DNA of 64,000 nucleotides from Buttiauxella brennerae ATCC 51605 (lineage in GTDB: Bacteria; Pseudomonadota; Gammaproteobacteria; Enterobacterales; Enterobacteriaceae). The position numbers and the translations under genes are program-made. Location: NCBI RefSeq assembly GCF_001654925.1, contig NZ_LXER01000006.1:372001-436000 (forward strand), read 5' to 3'. A model generated the notes under the pieces. The model did not search any database. It was not told the origin of the DNA and saw only the letters and a program-made list of their open reading frames with translations. Below are positions 60,086 to 64,000 of this stretch, piece by piece; position 1 is the first letter of the stretch, and each line of letters starts with the position of its first letter.

Positions 60086-61478
60086 ACCGAAATCACTCTT
60101 TGGACAATTACTTCTCTTTCTTGGTTTACCGTTATTTATTCTTTGGGGGTTTTCTGCGGTTAGCAGCTATTTGAGTGCGATGAATGCCGCAACTCAGGCC
60201 TACGACCGCACATTACTTGCTTCGACGCGAACTGTGGCAGAACAGCTCGTCGTGCATGACGGGAAATTGGCTGTTGATGTTCCGTGGGTGGTGCTCGACA
60301 GCTTCGAGCGCAACATGAACGACCGGCTGTATTACAAAGTTACCGACACGCAGGGCAAAGTGATTTCGGGTTACGACGACTTACCCGACATGCCTGCAAA
60401 CACACCAGGTACTGAGCTTTATCCGGCTCTGGCCTGGTTTTATAACGCGACGTATCAGGGGCAAAGCATTCGCGTTGCTCGCCTGCTGCAACCCGTCAAT
60501 GAAGGCGGGGTTAATGGCATGGCGCAAATTATCGTGGCCGAAACTATACAGTCGCGGCGCTACCTGGCGGTGCGGTTGCTCATCTCTTCAACGCTGACTC
60601 AAGGGGGGCTGGTTTTACTGACGCTGACGCTGGCGTATTTACTTTTAAGACGAGTGCTTAAACCGATGCGCCAGCTTTCAGTGCTGATGGTGCGCCGTGG
60701 TTCTGGCGATCTCACCCCGTTGCCTGATCTATTGCCGTGGTCGGAAACCCGTTTGTTGATTGTCTCTTTTAACCGTTATATCGACCGCCTGCGCAGTGTG
60801 CTGGCCAGGCAAGCGCGATTCAGTGCCGATGCTTCACACCAGCTACGGACGCCGCTCACAGTGCTGAAAACCCAGGCTTCTGTGGCACTCAGTAGCCCTG
60901 ACCCGATGCAGTGGCGCGAAAGCCTGCTGGCGATGCAAACCACGCTGGATAACACCATCCATTTGACCGAACGCTTATTACAGCTTTCGCGCTTAAGCCG
61001 ACTTGACCAGACAGAAGGGCAGGCGATAGAGGCGGTTGATTTAGTGAAAATCGCCCAGGCGTGTTGTTTCTCGAGCATGGCGCAGGCGCGAAGCAAAAAT
61101 ATCGATCTCGGTTATGAAGGATTACCTGTTGCATGGATAACCGGTGAGCCTGTCCTGCTGGGGGAGATGTGCATGAACCTGCTGGATAACGCCCTGAAAT
61201 ACACACCTGAAAACGGTATCGTCACCATTCGGGTGAGTTGTGATGAAGCGCAAATTGTCTGGCTTGAAATAGAAGACAACGGTCCTGGAATTGAAAGCGG
61301 GCAAGTGCGCCACGCGCTGATGCCATTCCATCGGTTAGATAACAGCGCCGAACAAAGTGGTGCGGGCATTGGGCTGGCACTGGTCAGCGATATTGCCCGT
61401 TACCATCGCACGCGGCCTGAATTACTACGTTCGCCATCGGGGGGATTATTGGTGAGAGTGAAATTAAGTGGTGGATAA
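60072..61478 (+). CDS. tctE: Sensor histidine kinase TctE
   Basis: 468-residue sensor: helix near residues 10-30, a periplasmic domain, a second helix near 165-190, phospho-His in SADASHQLRTPLTVLK, N box NLLDNALKYTPENG and G box DNGPGIESG. Start at 60072 (MRTFKPKSLFGQLLLFLG) matches the Salmonella protein. Presumably senses tricarboxylates. Confidence 0.95.
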   Translation: MRTFKPKSLFGQLLLFLGLPLFILWGFSAVSSYLSAMNAATQAYDRTLLASTRTVAEQLVVHDGKLAVDVPWVVLDSFERNMNDRLYYKVTDTQGKVISGYDDLPDMPANTPGTELYPALAWFYNATYQGQSIRVARLLQPVNEGGVNGMAQIIVAETIQSRRYLAVRLLISSTLTQGGLVLLTLTLAYLLLRRVLKPMRQLSVLMVRRGSGDLTPLPDLLPWSETRLLIVSFNRYIDRLRSVLARQARFSADASHQLRTPLTVLKTQASVALSSPDPMQWRESLLAMQTTLDNTIHLTERLLQLSRLSRLDQTEGQAIEAVDLVKIAQACCFSSMAQARSKNIDLGYEGLPVAWITGEPVLLGEMCMNLLDNALKYTPENGIVTIRVSCDEAQIVWLEIEDNGPGIESGQVRHALMPFHRLDNSAEQSGAGIGLALVSDIARYHRTRPELLRSPSGGLLVRVKLSGG

Positions 61479-61496
61479 ACCTCATCCACCACTTTC
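61467..61496 (+). terminator. Terminator after tctE
   Basis: Perfect 10-bp stem (arms 61467-61476 and 61484-61493) with a 7-nt loop; T-rich tail TTCTCTATT. Overlaps the tctE stop. Confidence 0.7.
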
Positions 61497-61508
61497 TCTA
61501 TTACAACG

Positions 61509-62710
61509 TTATTTCAAGGCTTTCAACGCCGCCGCAATGCCTGCGCCATATTCCGGGTGCACCTCGCGAAACAGGGCAATCTGACGCTCCTGAATAAACT
61601 CCGGAACATCTTTCATATCACCGGCGATACGGTTAAACATGCGTTGATGTTCTGCAGCACTCAGCAGGTTATACAGGGCGCGTGGCTGAGAGAAATAGTC
61701 AGTATCTTCACGATGATTCCAGTGGTCCGCCGCACCTTCGATACTTAACGGTGGTTCGCTGAAATCAGGCTGCTCCTGGAACACATTGAAGCTATTTGGC
61801 TCATACGTCACGCTATTGCTGCTGTTGCCATCAACGCGCATCGCACCATCACGATGATAATTATGGAACGGGCATTTTGGTGCATTAACCGGGATTTGGT
61901 GATGGTTAACGCCTAAACGGTAGCGATGCGCGTCGCCGTATGAGAACAGGCGGCCCTGCAACATGCGGTCTGGAGAGAAACTGATGCCCGGCACAACGTT
62001 TGCCGGAGACATTGCCACTTGCTCAACGTCGGCAAAATAGTTATCTGGGTTACGGTTTAACTCCAGCTCGCCTACTTCAATCAGGGGATAATCGCCATGT
62101 GGCCAGATTTTGGTCAAATCAAACGGGTTATATGGCGTCTGTGAGGCTTCCGCTTCCGGCATAATTTGCACGAACAATTTCCAGCGCGGGAAATTGCCTC
62201 CTTCAATGGCATCAAACAAATCACGCTGAGAGCTTTCACGATCATTGGCAATAATCGCAGCGGCTTCATCGTCCATTAAGTTGGTAATTTCTTGCTGAGT
62301 TTTCAGGTGGAATTTCACCCAGAATCGCTGATTGTCACTATTGATAAAACTAAATGTGTAGCTACCAAAACCGCGAATATCACGTTCAGCGTCGGCGGCG
62401 CCGCGCTCACCAGCAACCGTTGAAAAACGCAGGAACAGGTCGGTTTTTTTCCAGGCTCTGAGAAAATTTTTGCACGGGTGTATTTCGTAATATCGTGGGT
62501 GGCGGTGAACGTACCAAAGGCGCCAGAGCCTTTGGCGTGCATGCGACGCTCTGGAATGACTTCACGATCGAAATGGGCCAGCTTTTCTAAAAACCAAACG
62601 TCCTGTAGCAGCATTGGGCCACGTGGGCCCACGGTTGCAACATTATTATTGTGGGCTACGGGAGCACCGGATGCAGTTGTTAATCCTTTCTTACTCCTTG
62701 TTATCTCCAT
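61509..62710 (-). pseudogene. Small-subunit haem catalase, multiply disrupted
   Basis: Clear remains of a KatA-type catalase. The 5' part has [21 protein letters not shown] and the active-site histidine in [12 protein letters not shown]; the 3' part has the haem-ligand tyrosine region [14 protein letters not shown]. Three faults are visible. (1) At a run of seven A (plus strand T7, 62444-62450) the frame shifts: EPGKK should continue [15 protein letters not shown] but does so only in the next frame. (2) ERDIRGF is joined directly to GSYTFSFIN near 62363-62374, so roughly 80 residues normally between, including the catalytic asparagine region, are missing. (3) The expected start before SKKGLTT reads AGG (62698-62696), six bases after GGAG. 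Not a working catalase. Confidence 0.93.
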
Positions 62711-62958
62711 TTATCAATGTATGCAGCGGTAATATCGCAAAGAAATTACACCTCTATTTATAAGGGTATAATTAGCGCCCAGCTATTTGGTACTTTCTAT
62801 CGCTGCAGTTAATGAACATCGTCCTGACAATGGCAGTTTTTTTCATTTTCTTACAAACGAATGAAGAAAAGCATTTCTAACGCATTGATTACCTGCTCCC
62901 TGGCTGTAAAATCGGCGTTTTTTCAGGGACATCCCTTTTTCTGCTCAGGATTGAAAGC

Positions 62959-63501
62959 ATGAACAAATTACTTTTGGCCAGTGTTGCTGGTTTAGCACTC
63001 GTATCTGCATCAGCAAGCGCTATCAGCGTTAGCGGCCAGGCAGGTGAGAAATATACAAATATCGCGGTAGGTTTTGGCCAGGATTCTGCCGGTCTGACCA
63101 TGAACGGCAACTACGCCCATAACGATGACGACGGTGATACCGCAGGTTTGGGACTTGGTCTGAATGTGCCATTAGGGCCATTTATGGGCACTGTGGGCGG
63201 CCGTGCGGTTTACCTGAATCCGAAAGATGCTGATGAAGGTTATGCGTTGGCAGTGGGTGGTGGTCTGAGCTGGAAGATTTTCGATAGCTTCTCCATATTT
63301 GGTGATTACTACTACTCTCCAGATTCTCTTTCCAGCGGTGTGAAAGATTACCAGGAAGCCAGTGCGGGTGCTCGTTGGACGATCATTCGCCCAATCACTG
63401 TTGAAGCCGGTTATCGCTATATCGGTGTTAACGGTAAAGATGGCGACGGTGATAACGCTATTGCAGACGGTCCATACGTCGGCGTTTCCGCTGGTTTCTA
63501 A
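62959..63501 (+). CDS. yfaZ: Outer-membrane beta-barrel protein YfaZ
   Basis: 180-residue protein with a signal peptide (cleavage after SASA) and alternating strands ending in aromatic Phe (YVGVSAGF), as expected of a small barrel. Close to E. coli YfaZ: NDDDGDTAGLGLGLNVPLGP and YYYSPDSLSSGVK. Function unknown. An ERIC begins at its stop codon. Confidence 0.94.
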   Translation: MNKLLLASVAGLALVSASASAISVSGQAGEKYTNIAVGFGQDSAGLTMNGNYAHNDDDGDTAGLGLGLNVPLGPFMGTVGGRAVYLNPKDADEGYALAVGGGLSWKIFDSFSIFGDYYYSPDSLSSGVKDYQEASAGARWTIIRPITVEAGYRYIGVNGKDGDGDNAIADGPYVGVSAGF

Positions 63502-63627
63502 ATCCTCTTCGTCTTTCGCGTTGCAGGGGCGTTGGCTGCTGCTGCGCGCCCTGGTCGCATAGTTATCTATGCTTCCAGAGACTTACGGCTTTGCCGCCTT
63601 CCTGCAACACGAAATCCTTTGAGGATT
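63501..63627. repeat. ERIC repeat, long form, yfaZ-yfaY
   Basis: 127-bp palindrome with ends AATCCTC/GAGGATT and words TCGCGTTGCAGGGGCGTTGG and TTTGCCGCCTTCCTGCAACA; the centre is more diverged than in the other copies. The last 7 bp also pair with TAATCCTC (63638-63645), making a second small hairpin just before yfaY. Confidence 0.87.
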
Positions 63628-63694
63628 ATCTTTTTGGTAATCCTCAAATTAATTTGCGATATTGTGAACCGTTATCTTCCCGCGGAGCGCAACA

Positions 63695-64000
63695 ATGATA
63701 AAAGTGGAAATGCTGTCTACCGGCGACGAAGTGCTGCATGGTCAAATTATTGATACCAACGCAGCCTGGCTTGCTGATTACTTTTTTAACCAGGGTTTAC
63801 CGATGTCGCGCCGTAACACGGTGGGCGACAGTCTTGACGATTTAATCGCGGTGCTCAAAGAGCGCAGCGAACATGCTGATGTCCTGATTGTGAACGGTGG
63901 CCTTGGGCCAACCAGCGATGACCTCAGTGCGCAGGCCGCCGCTACTGCTGCAGGCGTGGAGCTGGTTATGCACCAGCAATGGCTTGAGCATATGGAACGT
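63695..64000 (+). CDS. yfaY: CinA-like protein YfaY, 5' part only
   Basis: 102 codons to the window edge, in frame and open. [21 protein letters not shown] and [11 protein letters not shown] are the molybdopterin-binding-like (MoCF) domain signature of CinA proteins, as in E. coli YfaY next to yfaZ. The ATG at 63695 has GCGGAGCG upstream. C-terminal part lies outside the window. Confidence 0.94.
   Translation, partial: MIKVEMLSTGDEVLHGQIIDTNAAWLADYFFNQGLPMSRRNTVGDSLDDLIAVLKERSEHADVLIVNGGLGPTSDDLSAQAAATAAGVELVMHQQWLEHMER

Noticed and set aside
63628-63645. Terminator between yfaZ and yfaY
   Set aside because: The 8-bp pairing shares sequence with the ERIC end and has no T tract; recorded only as part of the repeat.
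1-64000. CRISPR array, prophage, toxin-antitoxin or defence island
   Set aside because: No regularly spaced repeats, integrase, phage structural genes or known defence domains were seen.

Overview
The window is core chromosome of a member of the Enterobacteriaceae related to, but distinct from, Escherichia and Salmonella. Nearly every protein is an obvious ortholog of an E. coli or Salmonella protein, and long stretches keep the E. coli order. Genus is not settled by sequence alone (Buttiauxella, Kluyvera, Cedecea and similar genera are possible).

Layout. 1-4466 (minus): nadD (cut by the window edge), holA, lptE, leuS. 4720-6273 (plus): ybeL and an orphan TRAP-type binding protein. 6325-9704 (minus): the gltIJKL glutamate/aspartate transporter, with a likely SroC sRNA and an ERIC repeat between gltI and gltJ. 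10071-15753 (minus): lnt, corC, ybeY, ybeZ, miaB. 15889-17064: ubiF, followed 3 bp after its stop by a complete ISL3-type insertion sequence with a nonsense-mutated transposase. 18395-19682 (minus): a small unknown membrane protein and a six-gene tRNA operon (Met-Leu-Gln-Gln-Met-Gln). 19933-28342: asnB, then nagD-nagC-nagA-nagB diverging from nagE, with a NagC/CRP control region. 28646-37742: glnS, chiP-chiQ, fur, fldA, ybfE, ybfF, seqA, pgm. 37793-45660 (minus): complete kdpFABC-DE potassium system. 46083-48614: ybfA, a phosphoethanolamine-transferase-like gene and elaA; here the order jumps from the E. coli kdp neighbourhood to the E. coli men neighbourhood. 48750-56171: elaB and menF-D-H-B-C-E. 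56195-61478: tctCBA tricarboxylate transporter diverging from the tctDE two-component system. 61509-62710: a catalase pseudogene with several lesions. 62959-64000: yfaZ and the start of yfaY.

How the parts fit. The nag and chi genes form one regulon: chitoporin brings chitosugars through the outer membrane, NagE imports and phosphorylates GlcNAc, and NagA/NagB feed it to glycolysis. NagC-type palindromes lie before both nagE/nagB and chiP, and the chiP leader carries a match to the sRNA ChiX. kdpFABC has a well conserved KdpE box. The men genes are tightly overlapped and make the menaquinone head group. lnt, lptE, the EptA-like enzyme and YfaZ act on the envelope.

The most interesting points are seven ERIC palindromes (five long, two short) placed inside operons and leaders, the multiply broken catalase, the cleanly dated ISL3 insertion, the orphan TRAP receptor, and the synteny join at ybfA/elaA. 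I saw no CRISPR array, prophage or recognisable new defence system.
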